This document shows, one piece after another, positions 44,067 to 54,774 of a DNA stretch of 64,000 bases. Each line of letters begins with the position of its first letter. Positions within the stretch are counted from its first letter, which is position 1. The notes under the pieces were generated by a model. It saw only the letters and a list, made by a program, of their open reading frames with translations. It was not told the DNA's origin and made no database searches. The position numbers and the translations under genes were made by a program. The DNA is from Flaccisagitta enflata. Lineage: Eukaryota > Chaetognatha > Sagittoidea > Aphragmophora. The DNA lies in contig OZ231127.1 in assembly GCA_965153355.1 (NCBI GenBank), forward strand, positions 93,062,001-93,126,000, given 5' to 3'.

Positions 44067-44746
44067 ATTTTTTTTTCCTGTACATAAACCTACAACTCGA
44101 CGTATCGGAGACAAAGGTTTTTGGGGGATTTTGTCGAATTTCCCTTTCTTTGGTCTCCCCAACCAGGCAGACCTGTTTCGGACATCAGAGAGTGACCTAT
44201 TTTTCGGCGACCCCTTGGTTACAACTCGATCTTGTTTGATATCCAAATGTAAGAGATAGACATAATTCGAGTTTGTAAAAACTTTTTTATTGCTTTTGGG
44301 ATTGGAAAACCGGTATATTTTGCCCTGAATTCTCTTTCAACCACTTGTTATCCATCTTCATCTCTATAATGAGGATATTTAAATTTTGTGTTTTGAGTGT
44401 GCAAGCCTCTGGCTTTGCATTTTTTCTGTTGAGAGAAAAAAGCAAAAGTCATTGTGATGATTCGCGTAACAAATAATGACAAAATAACGGAATCTTTAAA
44501 AGACAAATCTTGAATCACAGATCTTTGAGAAAAGAGTCTGGGTGTATGAATATCAGGTTCTCGCTCGGCGGAGAAGTGATTTTCTTCTCTTTTCTTCTCT
44601 CTCAAATCGCGTTTCCTGACCTTCGGGGAAGGAAGAGCTATTTTGAGAAGAGGAATTTCAACTGACCATTGAAATTCCTTTCTCAGGATTGCCGGAGCAA
44701 GGTCGACGCTGACCACGATCCGCCAATCCATGACTCGACTTTAAGT
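44067..44746. other. Upstream of the REEP gene
   Basis: The minus-strand frame continues open to 44246 and another to 44731, but neither shows family similarity. They may be 5' UTR. No TATA motif is clear. Confidence 0.4.
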
Positions 44747-44864
44747 GCAGTTTTTTTATGTCTCCAATTTTTTGTATCTGCGCTTTTAGTTATGCCCACT
44801 ACGTAAGTTTGAAAAAAAAACAACTATGTCAAGCCTGGATGTTTAACCCGGTTAGTTATGGCAA
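44747..44864 (+). mobile_element. Partial copy of foldback element A, cut by gap
   Basis: TTTAAGTGCAGTTTTTTTAT and TATGCCCACTACGTAAGTTTG match 150-215 of element A in order. It breaks at the N run. Confidence 0.7.
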
Positions 44865-44874
44865 NNNNNNNNNN
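44865..44874. other. Assembly gap (10 N)
   Basis: Ten undetermined bases. The gap interrupts a foldback repeat, the kind of sequence that breaks assemblies. Confidence 1.
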
Positions 44875-44995
44875 CACTGTTCTTCAAGTTTCAACCTTTG
44901 ATTTTGCCGTGGTTTCATTTTCGCCGAGAGCTCGCTGTAGTTCTCTTACTTTGCTACGTCACCTCAAATTTTCGGTAAGTCTTAGATTTATTCTT

Positions 44996-45000
<5 letters not shown>

Positions 45001-45080
<80 letters not shown>
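45001..45080. repeat. (CT)n microsatellite
   Basis: About 78 bp of CT. Confidence 0.95.
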
Positions 45081-45081
<1 letters not shown>

Positions 45082-45222
45082 CTCTTTCTTGTTCTCTCTT
45101 GGGTCTACGTGTAGGAGACGGTCGGACTTAAACTGCAGTTATCCAACCTTACACGCACTTGGCTGAGTAACAACCTTCTTTACCAATAAAGGCGGCTAAT
45201 CGCCGTAGGAAAAAAGTCGTAA

Positions 45223-45324
45223 ATGCTGAGAGAAAGAGGAAAGAGAGAGAAAGAGAGAAGGAAGAGAGAGAAAGAAAGGAGAAAGGAAGAGAGAGAGAGA
45301 GAGAGAGGGAGGAGAGAGGGAAAG

Positions 45325-45356
<32 letters not shown>

Positions 45357-45495
45357 AGAGAGAGAAGAGACAGACAGACAGACACAGAGGGGGAGAGAGA
45401 GACAGAGGGGGAGGGGGAGAGAGAGGGGAGAGAGAGACAGAGGAGAAGAGACGGGGGAGAGAGAGAGACAGAGAGGAGAGAGAGACAGAGAAACA
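45223..45495. repeat. GA-rich imperfect microsatellite
   Basis: GAGAGA, GGAAGAGA and GGGGGAGAGA words; all long frames over it are compositional. Confidence 0.9.
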
Positions 45496-45579
45496 TGTAA
45501 CACAAAGGTATCCCAATATGGGTTGTGGTTGGGGGCCATCTAACCCCATCCTTTTAGCCCCCACACATAAGTCTCTAGA

Positions 45580-45668
45580 CACTTATTTTCCACTTTTCGA
45601 TGGACGGACAGACGGATGGACAGACCGAAAATGGATTGTGAACAAAGCCTCTCATAGAGTCCGGAGTT
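45580..45668 (-). repeat. Family 1 fragment
   Basis: GATGGACGGACAGACGGATGG, then AACAAAGCCTCTCATAGAGT. Confidence 0.6.
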
Positions 45669-45699
45669 GAAATGAGAGAGAAACTGTGCTGCCAGGATG

Positions 45700-47040
45700 C
45701 ACAATTATCACTAAAGACATTTCAAAGTTCAAACAGACTTCAACTAACTCGATTCCTTGTTTTTTGGGAAAACGCGAAAAATGCAGAAAAATAAAAAAAG
45801 ATTCAAAAATTCATAGCTCCAAAATTATTAATTGCACAGAATTCTGCTTGGCGTCATCTGAAAGAGGAGAATTAGCTCTTTCTTAGCTGTTAATTTCATG
45901 CGTAGTCCCATTCGGCCCGAAAAAAGCATCAACTTTCCCAAAAAACTCACGGGAAAAAGGGAAAACCAAATTCCTCTGCAGGTCTCAAAAAGCCGAAGGT
46001 ATTCTTCGACTTTTTTCCAAATAACAACGTTGAGGCTCAAAATGTCAAAAAAATAAGAACATTTCAAGCAACATCGTCAGCCTCAGAAAATTAAAAATAT
46101 AACAACATTTCAGCCTCAAATCCAACCAATAACAACTTTTCTCTTAGACTTAAATATTTGCTACACTTTTTTTTTTTTTATAAGAACATCATTTTTTGAG
46201 CAAGCCTTCAATGTTCTTAAATTTTGAGCAGTTTCAAAGCTTGAACGTTCTTAAATTGTTCTTAATTTAAACGCATTTTTAACCTTCAATTAAGAACGTT
46301 CTTAATTAGTTTTAAGCTTGTCATAAAGGAGAAAATAAAGGAAAATATCAATGAAACAACAAACTAGCAGATTTAAATGTTTTAAGTGTTTTAAGATCAA
46401 TGAAAATAGAAAAATATATGCTATTTAAAGTGAGACATGATTTGCTCAATATAAAAGATACACAGTCTATCCATTGACAAGGTACAATTGATTAAGAAAA
46501 GCACAGAAAAAAAATGTTCTTAAATTTTTAAGATCTTAAGCCTAATGTTCTTAAATTTTGGAAAAAGTAAAGCCTTCCAATGTTCTTAGCATGTTCTTAA
46601 ATTTTTAACGTTTTGAAGCCTAACGTTCTTATAAACTTGGTTCTTATTAAAAAAAATAAGTGTATTTATAATTTCCGTTGCATTCAATTGTAAATTTGTA
46701 ACATGCAGCGGCTTCATAGAAGAGTAGTTATTTCTACTGTATTTTAGTTATAACAATATTTTGTTCCTGATTTTGAACGGTTGTTCTCCTTTAATTCATT
46801 CCTTTTCTAGATCCCTGTTATTCCAGAGAAAGCAGCAAAAGGAATGATGGTACAGACATTCTAATCAATCGTTATATTAGAAGATTGATGAAAAAAAAGT
46901 AACAACAGTTTAGCAACGGTTTGAGCCTCATATCCTCTTTCAAACAACAACATTGAGCCTCAGAAAAAAATAACCCGTTGTTACTTAGCCAAGTGCGTGT
47001 ACTTTTATCTCTGATTTCAAAGGGTGGAACATTTGGAGGG
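45700..47040. other. AT-rich region with Family 3 repeats; no gene seen
   Basis: 46180-46650 is rich in AATGTTCTTAAATTTT and AACGTTCTTA words and matches the 1290-1700 region in places. No upstream exon of the downstream fusion gene could be found here. A short exon-like stretch at 46811-46864 (after TTCCTTTTCTAG) ends in TAA and has no partner. Confidence 0.5.
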
Positions 47041-47044
47041 GGCA

Positions 47045-47217
47045 CAGTTAGAATGTAGGGTCATGTGCAGGAGTAGGATTGAGATTAGGGGTAGGCTCGG
47101 GTTTAGGGGTTGGGTATAGGCGTAGGGTTGGGTTTAGGGGTAGGGTTGGGTTTAGATGTGGGTTTAGGGGTAGGGTTGGGTTTAGGGGTAGGGTAAGGTT
47201 GGGTTTAGGGGTAGTAT
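47045..47217 (+). repeat. Telomere-like minisatellite (GGGTTTAGGGGTAG)
   Basis: GGGTTTAGGGGTAGGGTTGG repeats, related to but not pure TTAGGG. Confidence 0.8.
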
Positions 47218-47229
47218 CATAGTGGTTTT

Positions 47230-47368
47230 AAGTTGCGGACACGCAACTCTATTAGAGGCTTTGTCCGTCCATCCGTTGGTCTGTAATGATTGAGTAGAAA
47301 AGTGGGAAAACTTGCGTTTCCGCCCCTGCCCACCCGTCCGCAACTGGTGGCCGTGTATCCGGCCTTGT
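47230..47368 (+). repeat. Family 1 element, 50 bp before an exon
   Basis: AGTTGCGGACACGCAACTCT head, CCGTCCATCCGTTGGTC inside, and CGTCCGCAACTGGTGGCCGT then GTATCCGGCCTTG tail. Confidence 0.9.
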
Positions 47369-47417
47369 TTTTTTTTTTCAAATTGATTGACCGGATGAGT
47401 GACATTTCTCATTGCAG

Positions 47418-49858
47418 TTACTGGAGGGAAATGTTAGGTGGTTACCTAGCGCAATTTGTTTGGATGAGGAACAACAAAATTCGCGGGGTGGATCCATTCG
47501 AGCAAATTCTAGCTGATGTCGCGACCTTCTATAATCCTGAAGGATGGAGAAGTTACGCTGATGCTGCACTCTTCAAAACGGCATCAACGGAATGGAACAA
47601 TCGGAAAATGCTTCGGAGAGGTCCTGATCTGGTTAGTGCAAAGTAGGACATTATGATTATACCTGAGTATGTCAAAGAACTTAGTATTTTATGAAATTGT
47701 AGTCCGCATATTTTTGTCGCTTGCAAGCGACTCTATATAAGGCTGTGTATCTACTATCTTCGCCAAAAGAAACGCGACACCCTGGCAAAGATAAAATTTA
47801 TTGACCATACTCTGACAAAATTCAGTAACTGAGAGAGTTCGGAAGTCAAATAAGTTGTTCTTATAAAAAATACACAAGACTGTGGATCTAGAATGGAATT
47901 TGTATCGCATTTCTTCATCAACAGGGGTGAGAACCTCTTCTCATTTGTCCACATTTTTGCAAGCCAATGATTTTTAATTAAGGTTTACTCTTTTGCTTGC
48001 CATTTATAAACGGCTTGAACTACAGAACCCAGATTGAGCCCACCTTCGAGATTTTTTGATGTAGATTAATTTGCTTTTTTGGAAAAAGTATTTAGCTTCT
48101 CTAGAAGCTAAGAAAACAAAAGTTAAAGTTATATCAATTTTAATCTTTTTTTTTTTTACAATCTTTTATCAAGTCTGAATATGATTGTTTTCTTTCTTCT
48201 GCTTGCCATTTCTAAACGCTTTAAGATACAGTCACCAGATTGAACTCATTTTGTAGATCTTTCGAAGAAGATTAGTTTTTTTTTTTTTTTGAAGTATCTA
48301 GCTTTTCTAGAAGGCAAGATATTGTAGATAGAAGATGTCGCGTTTCTTATGGCGAAGATAGTACGAAGGAAGGGAGGAAGATCCGTAACGCGAAAATTTT
48401 GATGATGCGAAATTGGCCGAAAAAGCGATTTTTGATCACTGCCGCCCCTGCCCAGTCGCAGTACAGCCCCCGCCCTTCCTCATAATGCCCCTGCCCACCC
48501 GCATCACTGCCCCTGCCCACCCGCATCACTGGCCCTGCCCACCTGCAAGCGACTGCTTATTGGCTGTGTATCCGGCCTTTTATTTGTTTAAAACGCGATC
48601 TCGCGATTTACGAAGTTGTCTGCTGTCGTTCAACCATCTTGTGGGAGTGCTGATATGAAAATGCGCCTTTTTAGTTGCGGACACCCAACTCTATAAGAGG
48701 CTTTATCTGTCCATCTGTCAGTCTGTCTGTCTGTCTGTCCGTCGGTCCGTTCATCCGTCTATCCGTCCGTCGGTCCATAATGATCAAGTCAAGGAGTGGG
48801 AAAACGCGCCCGTCCGCAACTGGTGGCAGTGTATCTGGCCTATCTCACCCTCGCGATTTTTAACGGTATTTTAACTCAAGATTATTTGTTTTCACAGTCG
48901 AGCAACGCGAACTGCAAAGGAGAAACGTTGGACACACAAGGGAGAGTCGCATTAGGAGGAAACAAGTACTGCATTCTCTCGAAACGTCTTGTGAGAAACA
49001 AGGTTAGGCAAAGGAAAGACGAAAGTGTTGATTCTCTTGTGTGCAATCAAGTTCATCTCGAAATCTCTTAATGACTATATAGATGAAATTAGGTCCAGTT
49101 TAGGGTCAGGGATTGTGTTGGGTTTAGGGTTAGGGGTTGTGTTGGGTTTAAGGTTAGGGGCTGTGTTGGGTTTAAAGTTAGGGGCTTATTTAGGGTATGG
49201 GGCTGTGTTGGGTTTAGGGCTAGGGGCTGTGTTGGGTTTAGGGTTAGGGCTGTGTTGGGGTTAGGGGCTGTTGGGTTTAGGGTTAGGGGCTCTGTTGGTT
49301 TTAGGGTTAGGGGCTGTGTTGAGTTTAGGGTTGGGTTTAGGGTTAGGGGCTTTGTTGGGTTTAGGGCTAAGGGCTTTGTTGGGTTTACGGTTAAGGGTTA
49401 AGGGCTGTGTTGGGTTTAGGGTAAGGGGCTGTTGGATTTAGGGTTATATGTTAGGGACTGTTGGGTTTATGGATAGGGGCCGTGTTTGGTTTAGGGTTAG
49501 GGGCTCAGTTGGGTTTAGGGTTAGGGGCTCTGTTGGGTTTAGGGTTAGGGTCTGTGTTCGGTTTAGGATTAGTGGCTGTGTTAATTTAAGGATTACTGTC
49601 TCACTTTGCCACAGACACTCGTTCACTTTGCTGATGGTAGATTTTGACATTTGCTCATTTCCTGTTCAGCTCACCGACGAAATTGATCTACGGAAGTGTT
49701 ACCTCGATGTGGACAAGAAATTCAAAGGAGAGCGTGGGATCATTCTCAAATTGGATTCCTGGCGGAAACTCGTAAAAGCCGTCGACTACATCGATCGTCG
49801 AATCAAGGTGGTGGAGGCACAAATGAAGTCTTCAAGACGACAAAGGAAAAGCAATTAG
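47418..49858 (+). CDS. ISXO2/Merlin transposase end fused to a PC4-like domain (3' exons)
   Basis: Three exons joined in phase: 47418-47631, 48898-48990 (or 49002), 49670-49858 (TAG). Exon A (71 residues) has MLGGYLAQFVW then DPFEQILADVATFY, which matches the end of ISXO2-like/Merlin DDE domains, where a YL.EF.W helix is followed by F..IL.DI. Exons B and C encode GGNKYCILSKRL, then EIDLRKCYLDVDKKFKGERG and IILKLDSWRKLVKAVDYIDR. This follows the PC4/Sub1 pattern (DIR.YY, a G..KGI.L turn, W..L, and a final helix). PC4 binds single-stranded DNA. The C-terminus is basic (SSRRQRKSN). Exon A needs two bases from an upstream exon that I could not find, so the catalytic residues are not in view. It could be a host gene derived from a transposon or a live element with introns. 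Confidence 0.55.
47710..48580 (+). repeat. Family 1 copy split by a MITE
   Basis: The head (GTCGCTTGCAAGCGACTCTA at 47716 to GTGTAT at 47750) is separated from the tail (48430-48580, ending GTGTATCCGGCC) by the 47754-48361 insertion. Its tail region has two to three tandem copies of CCCCTGCCCACCCGCATCACT. Confidence 0.75.
47754..48361. mobile_element. MITE with 26-bp TIRs and TA flanks
   Basis: Left TIR 47754-47779 (CTATCTTCGCCAAAAGAAAC...) and right TIR 48336-48361 are inverse with one mismatch. Both ends are flanked by TA, as for Tc1/mariner-type insertion. The 608-bp body has no coding and contains two direct repeats of the GCCATTTcTAAACG..TT motif seen in foldback D. Confidence 0.85.
48671..48842 (+). 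repeat. Family 1 element, 56 bp before an exon
   Basis: TTTTTAGTTGCGGACACCCA head; TCTGTCTGTCTGTCCGTCGG inside; CCGTCCGCAACTGGTGGCAG and GTATCTGGCC tail. Confidence 0.9.
49085..49590 (+). repeat. Minisatellite GGGTTTAGGGTTAGGGGCTGTGTT
   Basis: About 20 imperfect 18-24 bp units with telomere-like cores in intron B-C of the fusion gene. It produces Gly/Leu-rich frames that are not real proteins. Confidence 0.9.
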
Positions 49859-49934
49859 CAATCAAATGGTGAGATATATAAGCTGTGATTCTACGTTGAA
49901 TGACGGTAGATGAATGGATGATCGATTTCTAGAT

Positions 49935-50075
49935 TGTCGGGTCGATCGATGGGTAGGGGTAGATCGAGGGGTAAGGGTGGATCAAGGGGTAAGGGTGGAT
50001 CGAGGGGTAAGGGTGGATCGAGGGGTAAGGGTGGATCGAGGGGTAAGGGTGGATCGAGGGGTAGGGGTAAGAGAT
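49935..50075 (+). repeat. 18-bp minisatellite (GGATCGAGGGGTAAGGGT)
   Basis: About seven clean copies, giving a Gly-Ser-Arg-Gly-Lys-Gly frame by chance because 18 is a multiple of 3. Confidence 0.95.
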
Positions 50076-50190
50076 TAATTGAGATATCATCGTGGGGTGG
50101 GCAAATGAAAGTAGGGGTAGTCTGTTGATGCAAGAGGTGGGGAAATTCAACCGAGGGGTGGGAGGGGTGGGGCGACGGGTGGATTTCCCA

Positions 50191-50871
50191 CCATTTTTGA
50201 GCTTGCATAATCATAGAATTCCGTTTTCTCTTTTACATACCTCCATTTTGGCTGAAGTTACTCAGGATTAAGCATATATTCATACTCCAAATTTTCACAT
50301 TTGTCGCTCAAGCCCTTATAGAATTATGATGGTCCAAAGTTTGAAATAATGCCAATCTTTCAACAAAAACTACCATGAAAATTTAAAAAAAGAATTGAAA
50401 ACAAAAATTTATTTCAGGGTTTTGGATCTGGGCGAATTAGATAATTTCCAATTGTTTTGACCCCCTTTGAAAACTTTTTTTTGAAAATTTTTTGCCCCCC
50501 CCAGTATTTGTGGAACAAGACCGGATACACGGCTACCGAAGTCGCGTGTGGGTGGGCAGGGGCCCGGCCATATTTGAGGTCACCAGACCATTTGGGCAGG
50601 AGCAGTGAGGTCAAAGAATTAAAATCATAAGAAAAGTAAAGTACGACCGACCAACCGACAGACCAAACGCCAGACAAAGCGGGTTGTAGAGTCGCGTGCA
50701 CGCGACTAAAAATTAGCGTTATCTGAAACTTTGGACCATCATAATTCTGAAACAGCTTGACTGACAAGTTCAAAATTTTGAAATATGAATATATGGTTAA
50801 TCTTGAGTAACTTCAGCTAAAATGGAGGTATCTGAAAGAAAAAATGAAATTTTATGCAAGTTCAAAAATGG
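50191..50871. mobile_element. Foldback element F, interrupted by a Family 1 copy
   Basis: Left arm 50191-50355 (CCATTTTTGAGCTTGCATAA...) is the inverse of the right arm 50715-50871. Shared inner words are TACCTCCATTTT, GAAGTTACTCA, ATTATGATGGTCCAAAGTTT. The minus-oriented Family 1 copy sits between the arms. Confidence 0.8.
50508..50715 (-). repeat. Family 1 element inside foldback F
   Basis: GACCGGATACACGGCTACCG, GTCGCGTGTGGGTGGGCAGG, CAAAGCGGGTTGTAGAGTCG and GCACGCGACTAAAAA. Confidence 0.85.
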
Positions 50872-50916
50872 CCAAGACGCAAATTTTGCTGATTTTGCTC
50901 CGACAAGGAAACGTTG

Positions 50917-52734
50917 ATACAGGGTGTTTCACATCAAATGAAATATAAGAAAATGATGTTATTCTGATTTTAGAAATGATAAAACAATTCTGAAAAAAAG
51001 ATTTAAAGAACTCTTAAGCTCCAATTTTTTTGTCACATCAAGTTATTTCTCGATGTGGTCTATAACATAGCCTTGAAAATTTCTTTCGTGTAGTGAGTCG
51101 TTGTTGTTTGTTGTGTCATCCCTCGAAAACTTAAGAACCAGTACTCCGATGTTGATGAAACTTGGTCAGTGTTATTTTTAGGGCATTACTAACCTGTGTA
51201 CCAACTTTCAACAACATTCATAAACATTCAATACCCTTTGCCTATTATTTTTGTAGTAATATTAATTCCTGGACTTGTGTAATTTACATAAAGGAAGGGT
51301 TGTAAAGGTTCACCAATGTTGTTCAAACTTGCTGTGAAGGGTCATTACATCAATTAAAGCTCCCCTGCAAGATTTCTGATAATTCTGAGCAGTGGTTTAG
51401 AAGATATAAGGGTATTTTGCTAGTAATATTTATTCCTGGACTTGTGCAATTTACAAAGAGGAAGGGTAGTAAAGGTTCATCAATGTTGTTCAAACTTGTT
51501 CATTGCATCAATTAAATCTCCCCTGCAAGATTTCAGTAAATTCTGAGTATTGGTTAAGAAAATATAAGGGTATTTATGATGTATCTAGTCTGGTAACATT
51601 TCCAAGACTTAAAAAAAAAAAATTCTGAATTTTTTTTTAATTTTATTTTTTTGAAAAAAAAATTTTTTTTTGAAATTTTTTTTTTTTTTTTGAAAAATTT
51701 TTTGAAAAAAATTTTTTTTTTAATTTTCTTTTTGAAAATTTGTTTTGAAAATTTTTGTAGTTATCATTTTTCATTGTTTTATTTCCAGGTATGTTATCAT
51801 AGACTTCCTGGTTAGCGGGGTCTGATCGAGTAGCCGGGTCTGATCGAGTAGCCGGGTCTGATCGAGTAGCCGGGTCTGATCGAGTAGCTGGGTCTGATCG
51901 AGTAGCCGGGTCTGATCGAGTAGCCGGGTCTGATCGAGTAGCCGGGTCTGATCGAGTAGCCGGGTCTGATCGAGTAGCCGGGTCTGATCGAGTGGCGGGG
52001 TCGCAATCGAGTAGCCGGGTCTGATCGAGTGGCCGGTCTGATCAGTGGCCGGGTCTGGTCAGTGGCAGGGTCTGATCGAGAGTAGCCGGGTCTGATCGAG
52101 TAGCCGGGGTCTGATCAGTAGCCGGGTCTGATCGAGTAGCCGGTCTGGTCGGTAACCGGGTCTGATCGTGGCCGGGTCTGATTAGTGCTTGGCTCTGATC
52201 AAGTAGCCGGCTCTGATCAAGTAGCCGGCTCTGATCAAGTAGCCGGCTCTGATTGAGTAGCCGGGTCTGATGGAGTAGCTGGGTCTGATAGTCTGATAGT
52301 GTCAAATAGTTTGGCCACAATATAGATTTTAAGAAAAATGAATACTTACAGTGGTTTTTTCCAACCTAGAAATTTTTCTTTGAATTACTCTCATGTCCTA
52401 ACGGTTAAAACCACAGATGCCAAATTGGACTCAAATAAAAGAAAATTTAAATATCTTTAATTTGAGACCAATCTGGGATCTTTAGCTCAAACCGATCCGA
52501 AATGAGAACAATTTAAATAAAACATTCCAGATAAAAAAGACATTGGCTGTAAAGATTCATTTTACTTCAAATCATTATAGTGGCCAAACTATTCAACTTA
52601 AACCAATGATTTTTTCACAGAAAAAACTGGAGCTTAAGAGCTCTTTGATTTTTTTTCTCAGAATTATTTTGTAATTTTTAGAAGTAGAATAACATCATTC
52701 TCTTATATTTCATTTGATGTGAAACACCCCGTAT
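50917..52734. mobile_element. TIR element G (1.8 kb) carrying a minisatellite
   Basis: TIRs of about 115 bp: 50917-51032 and 52612-52734. The outer 20 bases (ATACAGGGTGTTTCACATCA) are inverse with one mismatch. It has no transposase. Inside are a 170-bp tandem duplication (51245-51420 and 51421-51590), A/T runs (51610-51770), an 18-bp minisatellite (51817-52290), and an inner palindrome at 52390-52510 with the foldback D motif. Confidence 0.8.
51817..52290. repeat. 18-bp minisatellite (GGGTCTGATCGAGTAGCC)
   Basis: About 25 units, clean at 51830-52000 and degenerate after. It lies in the centre of TIR element G. Confidence 0.95.
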
Positions 52735-53060
52735 CTCCGCGACCTTTCGTTGCAGTGAGCTCAAATTTCAGGTGAAGTTAGGGAGACAATTCTCTCCTGC
52801 CCATCGTCTTTTTACCCATTTTTCTTACTCTGATCTATTCCCCTTTTTATCAATTCAAAATGCCTCTTAAAATTTAAAACAAAATAAATTGATTGAAAGA
52901 CTGTTAACTGTTATGGTTCTGTTAACTGATATGGTTCAAACTTCAATGTGTTCTTCTTTTATTTAATAATCATGTTCCTTCTGATTTTCTCTTCCAATTT
53001 CAAAGATCAAAAACGTGGGAATTTTACTATTTTGTGACTTTCTTTTTTCAAATTCCCTTT
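52735..53060. other. No gene seen
   Basis: Mixed AT-rich sequence without coding signal. Confidence 0.4.
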
Positions 53061-53072
53061 CATTTCCCCCCC

Positions 53073-53405
53073 AGCCTCCTCCACCTGCTCCTTGTGATCT
53101 TTTTCCGCCGCCGCCGCCGCCTCCATCTTCATCTACATCTCCGTCGCCCTCCCGCTCTCCTCGTCTTCCACTCTTGCCTGGGTCCACAATCTATGGTCTC
53201 CTGCGCCCATCCTCAAGCCACTCCTGATTGGGTCCGCGCTTTGGCGCGGTGGCCGTGGCCTCCACATCCTCCTCCTCCACCTCCTCTTCCTTCGACTTCC
53301 CCTTCTTCACCGCTATCGCCATCTTCATCATCTTCCACCCCGCCTTTTTTCTCTACTCCTCAATTTCCCTGCATCGTCTTGTCATTCAACCATGAAGACT
53401 GAGAG
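53073..53405 (+). CDS. Pro/Ser-rich candidate exon(s)
   Basis: A pyrimidine run ending TTTCCCCCCCAG at 53074 precedes Pro-rich frames: one with PPPPAPCDLFPPPPPPP ending at 53227, another open to 53402 with ALARWPWPPHPPPPPP. Proline-rich regions of this kind occur in formin or WASP-type proteins, but simple CCT repeats give the same signal, so this is weak. Confidence 0.2.
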
Positions 53406-53647
53406 AATTTCTGCCAAAAAAGATGCTTTGGGGAAACAACAACAACAACAACAACAGCAACTGTGTGATCATGGGAACAGCCTCATTTCCTAGTCTTCTT
53501 TTTGTCGCGAATTATTCTCATCATTTGCTCCAGTATGTCGTGTTCAACGGCGTTCAGTGCTTCTATTCAAATAGCTTAATCTCATCAAATATTCGAAATA
53601 TTTATTGTTTTGATGCTTCTACAAAGAGTCACTGACGTCCGTTTATA

Positions 53648-53815
53648 GGCTAACAAGGACGGATACACGGCCACCAGTTGCAGACGGGTGGGCAGGGGCG
53701 GAAATGCATTTTCCCACTATTTGACTCGTGCTGACAGACCAACAAACGGACCGACGGTCTGACCGACAGACGGACAGACAAAGCCTTTTATAGTTGCGTG
53801 TCCGCAACTAAAAAT
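53648..53815 (-). repeat. Family 1 element, minus orientation
   Basis: CAAGGACGGATACACGGCCAC, CAGTTGCAGACGGGTGGGCA, GACGGACAGACAAAGCC, and GCGTGTCCGCAACTAAAAA. Confidence 0.9.
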
Positions 53816-54774
53816 AGCTATAGAAGTGTCTTTTTATGAGTCCACCCAGTTACAATTTCAAGATATTTTGTTTCTCCCATGCACATTTCCCTCTTTTGCC
53901 CTTTAGGGTAGCGGCTCTGAAGGGAATCATGGGGAATCTGTCTATATATCTGTGCGTCTTTCCCCCCTTGTTTTTTTTTTCTTTTTTTGTGGCCTATTCA
54001 TTTTTATTGTCGTCACATTTCCATGATATTGTTTGGAAATTTCGCATTTCTTTCAATTTTTGTTTATTTCCATATAATTCAATGGTGATTTGGCATTTTA
54101 TCTGTTTTTTTTTTTTTGTCAATTTTCCATGTTATTCAGAGGGAATTTTGCGTTATTTCATTTTTCGTCAGTTTTTCCATATTATTCAATAGGAATTAAC
54201 ATTTTTTATGTTTTTTGGTCAATTTTCCATGTTGATTATTGAGTTATTTGCAGCATTTTTCGATCATGTGTTATTCAATGGGAATTTTGCATCTTTCATT
54301 TTTTATCATTTTTCCTTACTATGGAATCCTTTACCGATAAGAGGATAGATGGATGGACGGATGCCCAGACAGATTTCCTTCTGTTCTACAGGACTGTGTC
54401 CCCTTAAGGGCTGCTTCCCTGATCCCCCCCTCTCACCTTGGTTGTCCCACGTCCCCCCTCCCTTGCTTCCCCTTCCCTGATTTCACCTTCCCGACTCCCC
54501 TTTCTCCTGTAGTCCCATTGTCTCTTGTTTAGAGTTAACCACTTGCCCTTGATTCTACCTCTCTTCATTCCCCACTCATTTTGATACCCCTTTGCCCATA
54601 GATTCCCACTTCCTTTTCTTTCCCTTCTGCTGTTCCTTCTCACTGCTTATTCCTTGCCCTTGCTGTGTTTTTTCTCTTGCCTCGCTATAAGGCCAATAAC
54701 CTATGCTTAGATTGTCTTCCCTCATGCTTAAATTCCACCTAAATTCTCCTTAAATCTTTACCTAATGGCTAGAA
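53816..54774. other. No gene seen
   Basis: T-rich sequence with repeated CAATTTTCCATGTTATTCA phrases at 54060-54290 (a loose about 60-bp repeat), then C-rich sequence from 54400. A Family 2-like GGGTAGCGGCTCTGAAGGG word lies at 53908. Confidence 0.5.

Noticed and set aside
44858-45166. Frame starting beside the N gap with a donor-like site at 44990
   Set aside because: It begins in undetermined bases and ends in a CT repeat; no partner exon, so not called.
49025-49264. Leu-Gly repeat frame
   Set aside because: Translation of the telomere-like minisatellite inside an intron.
51812-52006. Repeat frame GYSIRP
   Set aside because: 18-bp satellite in a non-coding transposon; the 6-residue period is a by-product.
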